Shown here: positions 1 through 5,078 of the stretch, one piece after another
Numbering within the stretch: the stretch's first letter is position 1
Layout: each line of letters begins with the position of its first letter
Notes under the pieces: generated by a model
The model's database searches: none
What the model saw: the letters and a program-made list of their open reading frames with translations, nothing else
What the model was told of the DNA's origin: nothing
Program-made: the position numbers and the translations under genes
DNA from: Neisseriaceae bacterium
GTDB lineage: Bacteria > Pseudomonadota > Gammaproteobacteria > Burkholderiales > Neisseriaceae
Length of the DNA stretch: 5,078 bases
Assembly: GCA_030151665.1 (NCBI GenBank)
Contig: JASLDB010000118.1
Coordinates: 1-5,078 of the forward strand
Direction: 5' to 3'

Positions 1-1987
1 AACCCAATAAATCAGCAGCAGTGCCCCAGTTTGGTAAGTTCCAAGCCAGTGGTGCTTCACCTTTGCCAGCTGCCATTGAGCCGACAATAATCATTGCCAT
101 TAATACACCAATCAGGCTTTCACCAACAATCAAGCCAGCCGCAAATAAAGTACCGCGGCGTTCTGCAGCTTTTAATTGCTTTTCTTCTTCGGCTTTGTTG
201 CCTTTGGTGCGTTTTTTGATGTGGCGAATAGACAAATACGACACCACAGTGCCTACAAAAATAGGCATGTTCACAGCCGCTGGCAAGTAAATACCCATGC
301 CCACAGCCAATGGTGGCAATGACATGGTTTTGGTGCTTTTCTTCAAAATGACATCAATAATAATTAATACAATACCAATGCCAATACCGATGAAGATGTA
401 ATTCCACTCAAGATTGTGCGAGAAAATACCTTTGGCAATGGTGGTCATCAATGTGGCTTGTGGTGCAGATAAGGCAAGGTTTTCATCCATGCCAGCACGA
501 GGCAAAGCACCAGTGAAGCCATAGGCGTTGTATAGCAATTCCAAGACAGGAGAAATGACCAAAGCACCCACGATACAACCAATAATTAAAGCCACTTGTT
601 GGCGCCAAGGGGTAGCGTGTACCAAAAAGCCTGTTTTCAAGTCTTGTAAGTTGTCATTGGAAATGGTTGCAATGGCCAATACAGCAGAGGCAGTGAAAAT
701 TGCTAATGCAGTCACAAACTGGGTGTTTTCAGGGGTGGCAAATAAATCGGTTGCAGTGCCCACAACCATGAATACCAAAGAAATCAAAACAATGGAAACA
801 ATACCAATGCCTGAAATGGGGCTAGCAGAAGAGCCAATTAAACCTGCCATGTAACCACAAGCAGCCGCTACTAAGAAGCCAATAATGAATGCCATTAAAG
901 TTGCGCAAGCCACTAGCAACCAAGCCACACCTGTTGGGATGGTCGATGCACTAATGAAGCTGGCAAATGTTGCTGCCAATAAAACCAACATTGCCAATGA
1001 GATGATAATCATCCATTTGGGCGACAAATCTTGGTTGGTGCGGCTGGTGTCTGCTTGGGTATTTTTACCGCTGATGGCCTGGAATGATAGGCGCATGCCT
1101 TCAATCATGGGTTTCATCAGGGTCAATAGTGTCCAGATAGCGGCAATACCAATGGTACCAGCACCAATAAAGCGAACTTTGGATTTCCAAATGGCTGAGG
1201 CATAAGCAACCATGTCCATGCCTTCTGGCATCGGTGCGATTGAGGTTAGGTAAGGTACTGCCATGCCCCAAGCAAAGAACATACCAATTAACATGGCGAT
1301 ACCGCCAGTGATGCCAACTAAATAACCTGCACCCAATAAGGCAAAAGAAAAACCCATGGGCACTTGGAAAATGGCATTGCCAGATTTGAACCAATAACTG
1401 GCTGCATCACTGACCACGCGAAAGCCTTGGGCAAATAAACTGAAAATACCAGCAAATAAACCACCCGCAAGAATTTGTTTAATACCGCTTTCTTCTTTGC
1501 TGCCATCGGCATTGATTTGTTCACTGCTGTCACCGGCTTTTAAGATTTCAGCAGCTGCAACACCTTCAGGATAAGGCAATGGGCTATTTACAACCATAAC
1601 ATGGCGTAGGGGGATGGTGAAGACCACACCCAAAATGCCGCCTGCTGCACTAATAAAGGTGGTTTGCCAAAATGGAAAACCTTGCCAGTAACCTAACATG
1701 AGTAAGCCAGGTAAAACGAAAATAATGGAAGACAAAGTACCCGCAGCAGAAGCTTGCGTTTGTACCATATTGTTTTCCAGAATATTGGAATCGTGGCAAA
1801 ATTTTAATACCGCCATGGAAATAACAGCAGCGGGAATGGATGAGGCAAAAGTTAAACCAACTTTTAAGCCCAAATAAACGTTTGAAGCAGTGAAAATCAC
1901 GGTGATGAGTGCACCGAGAATCATGCCGCGTAACGTCAGCTCACGATACCCTGCGTAAGGGTCGTTTTTGCTTGTAGACTGTTGCAT
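1..1987 (-). CDS. OPT-family oligopeptide transporter, C-terminus cut by window edge
   Basis: Inner-membrane transporter of the oligopeptide transporter (OPT) superfamily, the bacterial branch predicted to take up oligopeptides or related compounds, probably by proton symport; the true substrate is not shown by sequence. I read the frame codon by codon from the ATG at 1987-1985 to base 2: 662 codons, no stop and no frameshift, so only the end is missing. Bacterial members are usually about 630-690 residues, so few residues should be lost. The protein is dominated by hydrophobic segments. Family-like motifs are SNVYLGLKVG (residues 35-44), SPLPYPEG (135-142), NDNLQDLKTG (444-453, followed by an ATPWRQQ stretch) and LPPLAVGMGIYLP (557-569). 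A charged cytosolic-type loop rich in K, R and E follows around residues 585-610. The start is supported by GGAGAA five bases upstream and by an N-terminus (MQQSTSKNDPYAGYRELTLRG) typical of the family. It lies downstream of the yrdA-like gene on the same strand, but a 226-bp gap with its own promoter candidate argues for separate transcription. Confidence 0.93.
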   Translation of the reverse strand, partial: MQQSTSKNDPYAGYRELTLRGMILGALITVIFTASNVYLGLKVGLTFASSIPAAVISMAVLKFCHDSNILENNMVQTQASAAGTLSSIIFVLPGLLMLGYWQGFPFWQTTFISAAGGILGVVFTIPLRHVMVVNSPLPYPEGVAAAEILKAGDSSEQINADGSKEESGIKQILAGGLFAGIFSLFAQGFRVVSDAASYWFKSGNAIFQVPMGFSFALLGAGYLVGITGGIAMLIGMFFAWGMAVPYLTSIAPMPEGMDMVAYASAIWKSKVRFIGAGTIGIAAIWTLLTLMKPMIEGMRLSFQAISGKNTQADTSRTNQDLSPKWMIIISLAMLVLLAATFASFISASTIPTGVAWLLVACATLMAFIIGFLVAAACGYMAGLIGSSASPISGIGIVSIVLISLVFMVVGTATDLFATPENTQFVTALAIFTASAVLAIATISNDNLQDLKTGFLVHATPWRQQVALIIGCIVGALVISPVLELLYNAYGFTGALPRAGMDENLALSAPQATLMTTIAKGIFSHNLEWNYIFIGIGIGIVLIIIDVILKKSTKTMSLPPLAVGMGIYLPAAVNMPIFVGTVVSYLSIRHIKKRTKGNKAEEEKQLKAAERRGTLFAAGLIVGESLIGVLMAMIIVGSMAAGKGEAPLAWNLPNWGTAADLLG

Positions 1988-1992
1988 AGAAG

Positions 1993-1998
1993 TTCTCC
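1993..1998 (-). promoter_or_regulatory. Ribosome binding site of the OPT transporter
   Basis: On the minus strand GGAGAA sits five bases before the ATG at 1987-1985. It is a good Shine-Dalgarno match at normal spacing and fixes the start chosen for the transporter. A run of seven A residues (minus strand) lies just before it, leaving the site unpaired between the upstream hairpin and the start codon. Confidence 0.75.
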
Positions 1999-2012
1999 GT
2001 TTTTTTAACAGT

Positions 2013-2041
2013 GCTTGTCAAAATGTCTATTTTTGACAAGC
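2013..2041. repeat. Perfect 11-bp inverted repeat in the transporter leader
   Basis: GCTTGTCAAAA (2013-2023) and TTTTGACAAGC (2031-2041) are perfect reverse complements separated by seven bases. In the transporter transcript this would be a hairpin ending 14 nt before the Shine-Dalgarno sequence. At the DNA level it is a symmetrical site at about +2 to +30 of the candidate promoter, a typical repressor position. No T-run follows in either direction (the minus strand continues into an A-run), so it is not a standard intrinsic terminator. Operator or 5'-end mRNA stabilising hairpin are the likely roles; the regulator is unknown. Confidence 0.7.
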
Positions 2042-2080
2042 AATGTCGGATTCTCAATCTTGGTAACCGCCCTTGTCAAA
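2014..2080. repeat. Three copies of the 9-mer CTTGTCAAA around the transporter promoter
   Basis: CTTGTCAAA occurs in direct orientation at 2014-2022 and 2072-2080 and inverted at 2032-2040. The first and third by position form the arms of the inverted repeat, and the copy at 2072-2080 contains the candidate -35 box. Such an arrangement could be half-sites for one regulator contacting both the -35 and the transcription start, though a unit that includes TTGACA may recur near promoters for other reasons. Confidence 0.5.
2050..2079 (-). promoter_or_regulatory. Candidate sigma-70 promoter of the OPT transporter
   Basis: The minus strand has a perfect -35 hexamer TTGACA (2079-2074), an 18-base spacer and GAGAAT (2055-2050), which matches the -10 consensus at four of six positions. 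Transcription would start near 2043, giving a leader of about 56 nt that begins with the strong 11-bp inverted repeat at 2013-2041. The weak -10 box suggests a regulated promoter. Caution: TTGACA is part of a 9-base unit that recurs nearby, so the -35 match may owe something to that repeat. Confidence 0.4.
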
Positions 2081-2085
2081 CTTTT

Positions 2086-2103
2086 ATTGCAAAAATTTGC
2101 AAT
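2086..2103. promoter_or_regulatory. 18-bp palindrome upstream of the transporter promoter, possible operator
   Basis: ATTGCAAA (2086-2093) and TTTGCAAT (2096-2103) are perfect reverse complements around a two-base centre. The site lies just upstream of the candidate -35 box, where an activator or upstream operator would bind. The two-base centre makes an RNA hairpin unlikely, so a dimeric DNA-binding protein is the better reading. I cannot assign it to a known regulator. AT-rich palindromes also arise by chance. Confidence 0.4.
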
Positions 2104-2143
2104 GTATCAGGCGTTAGATTTTTTGTTCTATTTTGATTATGCT

Positions 2144-2155
2144 GTGAAATTTCAC
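2144..2155. promoter_or_regulatory. 12-bp perfect palindrome GTGAAATTTCAC
   Basis: This self-complementary 12-mer lies about 60 bases past the stop codon of the yrdA-like gene and upstream of the transporter promoter. With the preceding T it reads TGTGA-N4-TCAC, which resembles a CRP half-site pair but with a four-base instead of six-base centre, so it is not a standard CRP site. It has no loop and no T-run and is not a terminator. Function unknown; a protein-binding site is possible. Confidence 0.3.
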
Positions 2156-2213
2156 TTTTATCTGGTGTTTAGACGTTAATATATTCGCCATATTGCTATT
2201 GCTTACTTGGACA

Positions 2214-2759
2214 TTAGAATGTTTGATTTTTCTTATGGTTGTTAGCAACACGGACATAATGCTCTGCTGAATAGGTCAAGAAGGCTTTTTCTTCTTCAGT
2301 TAAAGCACGAATTTGTTTAACAGGCGAGCCAACATACAAATAGCCACTTTCTAGACGTTTTCTCGGTGGCACAAGGCTCCCTGCACCAAGCATGACATCA
2401 TCTTCAATAATTGCGTCATCTAAAATGGTGGTTTTCATGCCCACTAAAACACGGTTGCCAATGGTGCAGCCATGCAGCATGGCTTGGTGACCAATGGTGA
2501 CATGGTCACCAATAATCAATGGTGAACCTTCCGGTTTGGCATCATTTTTGTGGCTAACGTGTAACATGGTGTGGTCTTGTACATTGCTATTTTTACCAAT
2601 CACAATACGATTGACATCACCACGAATCACTGCAAAAGGCCAAACTGAAACATTGCTAGCCAATGAAACCTCACCCACGACCAAGGACAAATCATCAATG
2701 TAGCAACTGTTGTCAATTTTTGGGGTGTGTTCTAAATAGGGTCGAATATTGTTTTTCAT
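2214..2759 (-). CDS. yrdA: YrdA-like gamma-carbonic anhydrase family protein
   Basis: A 181-residue left-handed beta-helix (hexapeptide repeat) protein of the gamma-carbonic anhydrase/YrdA/PaaY group, close in length to E. coli YrdA (about 184). Imperfect hexapeptide repeats run from about residue 20 to 145 (for example VVGEVSLASNVSVWPFAVIRGDV, broken across turns), followed by a C-terminal helix. Metal ligands expected from the archaeal enzyme Cam are present: His67, His91 and His96, with H91/H96 in the TIGHQAMLHGCTIGN stretch. The Arg46/Asp48 pair (RGD) and Gln61 are also in place. The acidic residues that Cam uses for proton shuttling are absent, as in YrdA, so carbonic anhydrase activity is uncertain. 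The conserved tail LESGYLYVGSPVKQIR (137-152) is strongly YrdA-like. The ATG at 2759-2757 is preceded by TAAGGA at seven bases. It is divergent from prlC. No convincing promoter or terminator was seen. Confidence 0.93.
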   Translation of the reverse strand: MKNNIRPYLEHTPKIDNSCYIDDLSLVVGEVSLASNVSVWPFAVIRGDVNRIVIGKNSNVQDHTMLHVSHKNDAKPEGSPLIIGDHVTIGHQAMLHGCTIGNRVLVGMKTTILDDAIIEDDVMLGAGSLVPPRKRLESGYLYVGSPVKQIRALTEEEKAFLTYSAEHYVRVANNHKKNQTF

Positions 2760-2761
2760 GA

Positions 2762-2781
2762 AACTGTCCTTATATACAGTA
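2762..2781. promoter_or_regulatory. LexA-box-like palindrome over the yrdA ribosome binding site
   Basis: The 20-mer at 2762-2781 contains CTGT-N8-ACAG (2764-2779) and matches the E. coli LexA consensus TACTGTATATATATACAGTA at 16 of 20 positions, including every base of the CTG and CAG cores. On the minus strand it spans the Shine-Dalgarno TAAGGA (2772-2767) of the yrdA-like gene and a TATACT -10-like hexamer (2784-2779), although no good -35 box accompanies the latter. It is 90 bases from the prlC start. LexA is absent from Neisseria meningitidis and N. gonorrhoeae, and neither flanking gene is a known SOS gene, so the match may be fortuitous. As RNA, the 5-bp ACTGT/ACAGT stem would enclose the ribosome binding site. 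Confidence 0.4.
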
Positions 2782-2860
2782 TAGACTTTAAAAATTAACT
2801 CTATCCGTATTTACAGGGTGCGTAAAGCATTCATCAGCGCTTTTGAATAAGCCAGAAAAA

Positions 2861-2866
2861 AAGGAA
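2861..2866 (+). promoter_or_regulatory. Ribosome binding site of prlC
   Basis: AAGGAA, at the end of a purine-rich run (2855-2866), lies four bases before the ATG at 2871. The spacing is slightly short but workable, and it supports this start over other in-frame ATG codons such as the one at about 2958. Confidence 0.65.
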
Positions 2867-2870
2867 TAGC

Positions 2871-4883
2871 ATGAGTACAGCATTAAGCCAATTGGGTGAT
2901 TTACCCCGTTTTGATGAAATTACGCCAGAAAGTATTGAGCCTACTTTACGCTCTGCCATGGATGAAGCCAAAGTGGCGATTGAAAAAATCAAAGCCACAG
3001 ACATTGCCACTTGGGACAATACGGTTGAAGCATTGACCGATATTACTGAAAAAGTGGGGCGCATGTGGGGCGTGGTTGCCCACTTAAATTCGGTGGTGGA
3101 TACGCCAGCACTGCGTGCCGTGTATAACCAAATGATGCCTGAAGTGACAGTGTTCTTTACTGAGATGTCACAAGATATTGTGTTGTACGAACGCTTTAAA
3201 GCGATTAAAGCCAATGAATATGCGACTTTGAGTGCAGCACAGCAAAAAAAATTAGACAATGATTTGCGTGATTTCGTGTTGTCTGGTGCAGAATTGCCAG
3301 AAAAAGAACAACAAGAATTTGCCAAATTGCAAACAGAAGGTGCGCAATTGGCGGCAGAATTTAGTCAAAATGTTTTGGATGCCACCGATGCATTTGCTTT
3401 GTATATCGAAGACGAAAGCGAATTGGCTGGTTTGCCTGATTACGCGGTGGCCATGTTTCAAGCGGCAGCACAAGCGGAAGAAAAAACGGGTTATAAAATT
3501 GGTTTGCAAATGCCACACTATTTGGCGGTGATGCAATATGCTGATAACCGTGAATTGCGTGAAAAAATCTACCGTGCCTATGTGAGCCGAGCCAGTGAAT
3601 TGGGGGAAGGTAAGTGGGATAACACCGCCAATATTGGTCGACGTCTGGTCGCTTCACAAAAAGAAGCACATTTATTGGGTTTCGATAATTTTGCACAATT
3701 GTCATTGGCAACCAAAATGGCTGATAGCCCTGAGCAAGTGGTGGCCTTCCTACGCGATTTGGCGGCAAGCGCCAAGCCATTTGCTCAGGAAGATAAAAAA
3801 GCCTTGTTGGCTTTTGCTGGTGAAACCTTGGGTTTGAATGATATTGAACCATGGGATTTAACCTATGCTGCTGAAAAATTGCGTGAAGCGCAATATGCTT
3901 TCTCAGAGCAAGAAGTGAAACAATACTTCCCTATTGGTAAAGTATTGGATGGTTTATTTGCTTTGATTCATCAATTGTATGGCGTGACCTTGGCAGAAAA
4001 ATCAGCACCAACTTGGCACCCTGATGTGCGCTATTTTGAATTGATGCGTGATGGCCAAGTGTTTGGCAGTGTTTATATGGACTTGTATGCACGCGAAGGC
4101 AAACGTGGTGGTGCCTGGATGAATGACTATCGTGGTCGTCGTGCTTTGGTGGATTATGTGCAAACGCCAATGGCTTATTTGGTGTGTAATTTCACGCCAG
4201 CGACTGCGGGTAAAGAAGCGTATTTAACCCATGATGAAATTGTGACCTTGTTCCACGAAACAGGACATGGTTTACATCATTTGTTAACCCAAGTTGATGA
4301 ATTGGGTGTGTCAGGTATCAATGGTGTTGAGTGGGATGCCGTCGAATTGCCTAGCCAATTCATGGAAAATTTTGCTTGGGAATTGGCTGTATTGCAAGGC
4401 ATGAGTGCACACGAAACAACTGGTGAAGCATTGCCAGACGCTTTGTATCAAAAAATGATTGCTGCCAAAAATTTCCAAAAAGGCTTGTGGTTCTTGCGCC
4501 AAATGGAATTTGCTTTGTTTGATATGTCGATTTATTTTGATCAAAACAGCAGCGATACATGGCAAAATATTTTGGCTGATGTTCGAGCAGAAGTGTCCGT
4601 GTGGCAAGCCAAAGACTATAACCGCTTTGCACACAGTTTTGGCCATATTTTTGCCGGTGGTTATTCTGCGGGCTATTACAGTTATAGTTGGGCAGAAGTT
4701 TTGTCTGCAGATGTGTATGCGGCTTTTGAAGAAGCCAAAGACACAGCAGCCATGGGCCAGAAGTTTTGGCAAGAGGTGTTATCGGTGGGTGGTTCTCGTT
4801 CGGCAATGGCATCTTTTGAGGCATTTCGTGGCCGAAAACCAGAGATTGCAGCATTGCTACGCCACAATGGTTTAAGCCAATAA
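2871..4883 (+). CDS. prlC: Oligopeptidase A, M3 family zinc metallopeptidase
   Basis: Cytoplasmic zinc endopeptidase (also called OpdA) that cleaves short peptides, including degraded signal peptides, to smaller fragments. At 670 residues it matches the family (E. coli about 680) and appears intact, with no signal peptide. The helical N-terminal M3 region covers roughly residues 1-220 and the catalytic thermolysin-like domain the rest. The zinc site is HETGH with His462, Glu463 (catalytic base) and His466; the third ligand is Glu492 in VELPSQ. The substrate-binding glycine/tyrosine loop GGYSAGYYSYSW includes Tyr598, Tyr602, Tyr603 and Tyr605. Other family blocks are RGGAWMNDY (412-420) and GGSRSA (640-645). 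The HETGH form and the block around Glu492 are like the neisserial enzyme as I recall it, whereas E. coli has HEFGH. It is divergent from the yrdA-like gene and followed by an AT-rich gap without a recognisable terminator. A weak promoter candidate (TTGTCA 2710-2715, 17 bases, TAAATA 2733-2738) lies inside the yrdA-like gene; I do not rely on it. Confidence 0.97.
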   Translation: MSTALSQLGDLPRFDEITPESIEPTLRSAMDEAKVAIEKIKATDIATWDNTVEALTDITEKVGRMWGVVAHLNSVVDTPALRAVYNQMMPEVTVFFTEMSQDIVLYERFKAIKANEYATLSAAQQKKLDNDLRDFVLSGAELPEKEQQEFAKLQTEGAQLAAEFSQNVLDATDAFALYIEDESELAGLPDYAVAMFQAAAQAEEKTGYKIGLQMPHYLAVMQYADNRELREKIYRAYVSRASELGEGKWDNTANIGRRLVASQKEAHLLGFDNFAQLSLATKMADSPEQVVAFLRDLAASAKPFAQEDKKALLAFAGETLGLNDIEPWDLTYAAEKLREAQYAFSEQEVKQYFPIGKVLDGLFALIHQLYGVTLAEKSAPTWHPDVRYFELMRDGQVFGSVYMDLYAREGKRGGAWMNDYRGRRALVDYVQTPMAYLVCNFTPATAGKEAYLTHDEIVTLFHETGHGLHHLLTQVDELGVSGINGVEWDAVELPSQFMENFAWELAVLQGMSAHETTGEALPDALYQKMIAAKNFQKGLWFLRQMEFALFDMSIYFDQNSSDTWQNILADVRAEVSVWQAKDYNRFAHSFGHIFAGGYSAGYYSYSWAEVLSADVYAAFEEAKDTAAMGQKFWQEVLSVGGSRSAMASFEAFRGRKPEIAALLRHNGLSQ

Positions 4884-4967
4884 GGAATTTTGGTAAAAAG
4901 GTGTGAATAAAATTTTTTGTAAATTCAGTTTGTTAAATATTTATTGCAAAATAATAGTGACAAAGTG
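4884..4967. other. AT-rich intergenic spacer after prlC, no gene or terminator seen
   Basis: The sequence is strongly AT-rich with runs such as AAAATTTTTT (4911-4920 region) but has no GC-rich stem followed by T residues, so prlC has no recognisable intrinsic terminator here. Read-through into the tRNA gene is therefore possible. The stretch from about 4935 to 4963 lies where an UP element would sit upstream of the tRNA promoter. Confidence 0.45.
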
Positions 4968-4996
4968 TTGACAGAAATTGCATCTGCTATTAATAT
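4968..4996 (+). promoter_or_regulatory. Promoter of the tRNA-Lys gene
   Basis: A perfect -35 box TTGACA (4968-4973) is followed by an optimal 17-base spacer and TAATAT (4991-4996) as the -10 box, a four of six match. Transcription would begin near 5003, about 10 bases before the mature tRNA 5' end, leaving a short leader for RNase P to remove. AT-rich DNA just upstream suits an UP element, common at stable RNA promoters. The sequence between the -10 box and the start is not notably GC-rich, so a classical stringent discriminator is not evident. Confidence 0.7.
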
Positions 4997-5012
4997 TCAC
5001 ATCCTCTTCTCC

Positions 5013-5078
5013 GGGTCGTTAGCTCAGCCGGTAGAGCAGCGGACTTTTAATCCGTTGGTCGAGCGTTCGAATCGCTCA
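5013..5078 (+). tRNA. tRNA-Lys (anticodon UUU), 3' end beyond the window
   Basis: The cloverleaf can be drawn by eye. The 5' acceptor strand is GGGTCGT (5013-5019). The D stem is GCTC/GAGC (5022-5025 with 5034-5037). The anticodon stem GCGGA/TCCGT (5039-5043 with 5051-5055, one G-T pair) closes the loop CTTTTAA, with TTT at 5046-5048 as the lysine anticodon. The variable loop is TGGTC, and the T stem GAGCG/CGCTC (5061-5065 with 5073-5077) closes TTCGAAT. The window ends at the first base of the 3' acceptor strand (A5078 pairing with T5019), so the last about six acceptor bases, the discriminator and CCA are not visible. All visible stems pair, so the gene looks functional. Other tRNA genes may follow in the same transcript. 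Confidence 0.96.

Noticed and set aside
21..1533. Plus- and minus-strand ORFs of 71-108 codons across 21-290, 528-854, 885-1205, 1101-1394 and 1318-1533.
   Set aside because: They are out-of-frame or antisense readings of the intact transporter frame on the minus strand, which is open from 1987 to the window edge with recognisable family motifs. Their products have no recognisable domain.
2013..2041. The 11-bp inverted repeat as an intrinsic terminator for the yrdA-like gene.
   Set aside because: On the minus strand the stem is followed by ACTGTTAAAAAAA rather than a T-run, the stem is AT-rich, and it lies within the likely transporter leader.
2144..2155. GTGAAATTTCAC as a CRP binding site.
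   Set aside because: The TGTGA and TCAC arms are four rather than six bases apart, so it does not fit the CRP consensus geometry.
2494..2703. A 69-codon plus-strand ORF within the yrdA-like gene.
   Set aside because: It is antisense to a well-conserved gene, shows no recognisable product and is explained as a shadow of that reading frame.
2834..4867. Several antisense ORFs of 61-164 codons and sense-strand out-of-frame ORFs of 80-138 codons inside prlC.
   Set aside because: prlC is intact with all catalytic motifs in one frame. The others are composition-driven shadows with odd amino-acid make-up and no family features.
1..5078. Neisserial DNA uptake sequences (GCCGTCTGAA and related dialects).
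   Set aside because: I looked on both strands and saw only partial matches such as TGCCTGAA near 809 and 3138, none complete enough to call.
1..5078. Mobile elements, CRISPR arrays, integration at the tRNA-Lys gene.
   Set aside because: No transposase, integrase, spaced direct repeats or tRNA 3'-end duplication is visible. The tRNA 3' end, where an integration site would lie, is outside the window.

Overview
The window most likely comes from a betaproteobacterium of the Neisseriaceae with moderately low GC. The M3 peptidase is the main clue. Its catalytic region (HETGH zinc site, the VEWDAVELPSQFMENF stretch, the RGGAWMNDY loop) reads like neisserial oligopeptidase A as I remember it, rather than the HEFGH form of enteric bacteria. 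I cannot name the genus. I saw no copy of the known neisserial DNA uptake sequence dialects, which would suit a member of the family that does not use them, but 5 kb is a small sample.

Layout. Bases 1-1987 (minus strand) hold a nearly complete OPT-family oligopeptide transporter that runs off the left edge. It is visible only as an ORF with no stop inside the window. Bases 1988-2213 are a 226-bp intergenic region rich in inverted repeats that probably carries the transporter's promoter and operator(s). Bases 2214-2759 (minus) encode a YrdA-type gamma-carbonic-anhydrase-like hexapeptide-repeat protein. Bases 2760-2870 are a short divergent control region with a LexA-box-like palindrome laid over the ribosome binding site of the yrdA-like gene. 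Bases 2871-4883 (plus) encode oligopeptidase A (prlC/opdA). Bases 4884-5012 are very AT-rich and end in a promoter with a perfect -35 box. Bases 5013-5078 are the first 66 nt of a tRNA-Lys(UUU) gene cut by the right edge.

How the genes relate. The transporter is predicted to import oligopeptides or related compounds, and oligopeptidase A degrades short peptides in the cytoplasm. The two could therefore act in series in peptide use, but they lie on opposite strands with another gene between them, so co-regulation is only a guess. The YrdA-like protein is a conserved housekeeping zinc protein of uncertain physiological role. The tRNA is a separate transcription unit.

Overall this is ordinary core-genome content with no mobile element, CRISPR array, phage gene or evident new system. 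The parts worth a second look are the regulatory signals: the repeats ahead of the transporter and the SOS-box-like palindrome in the divergent region.
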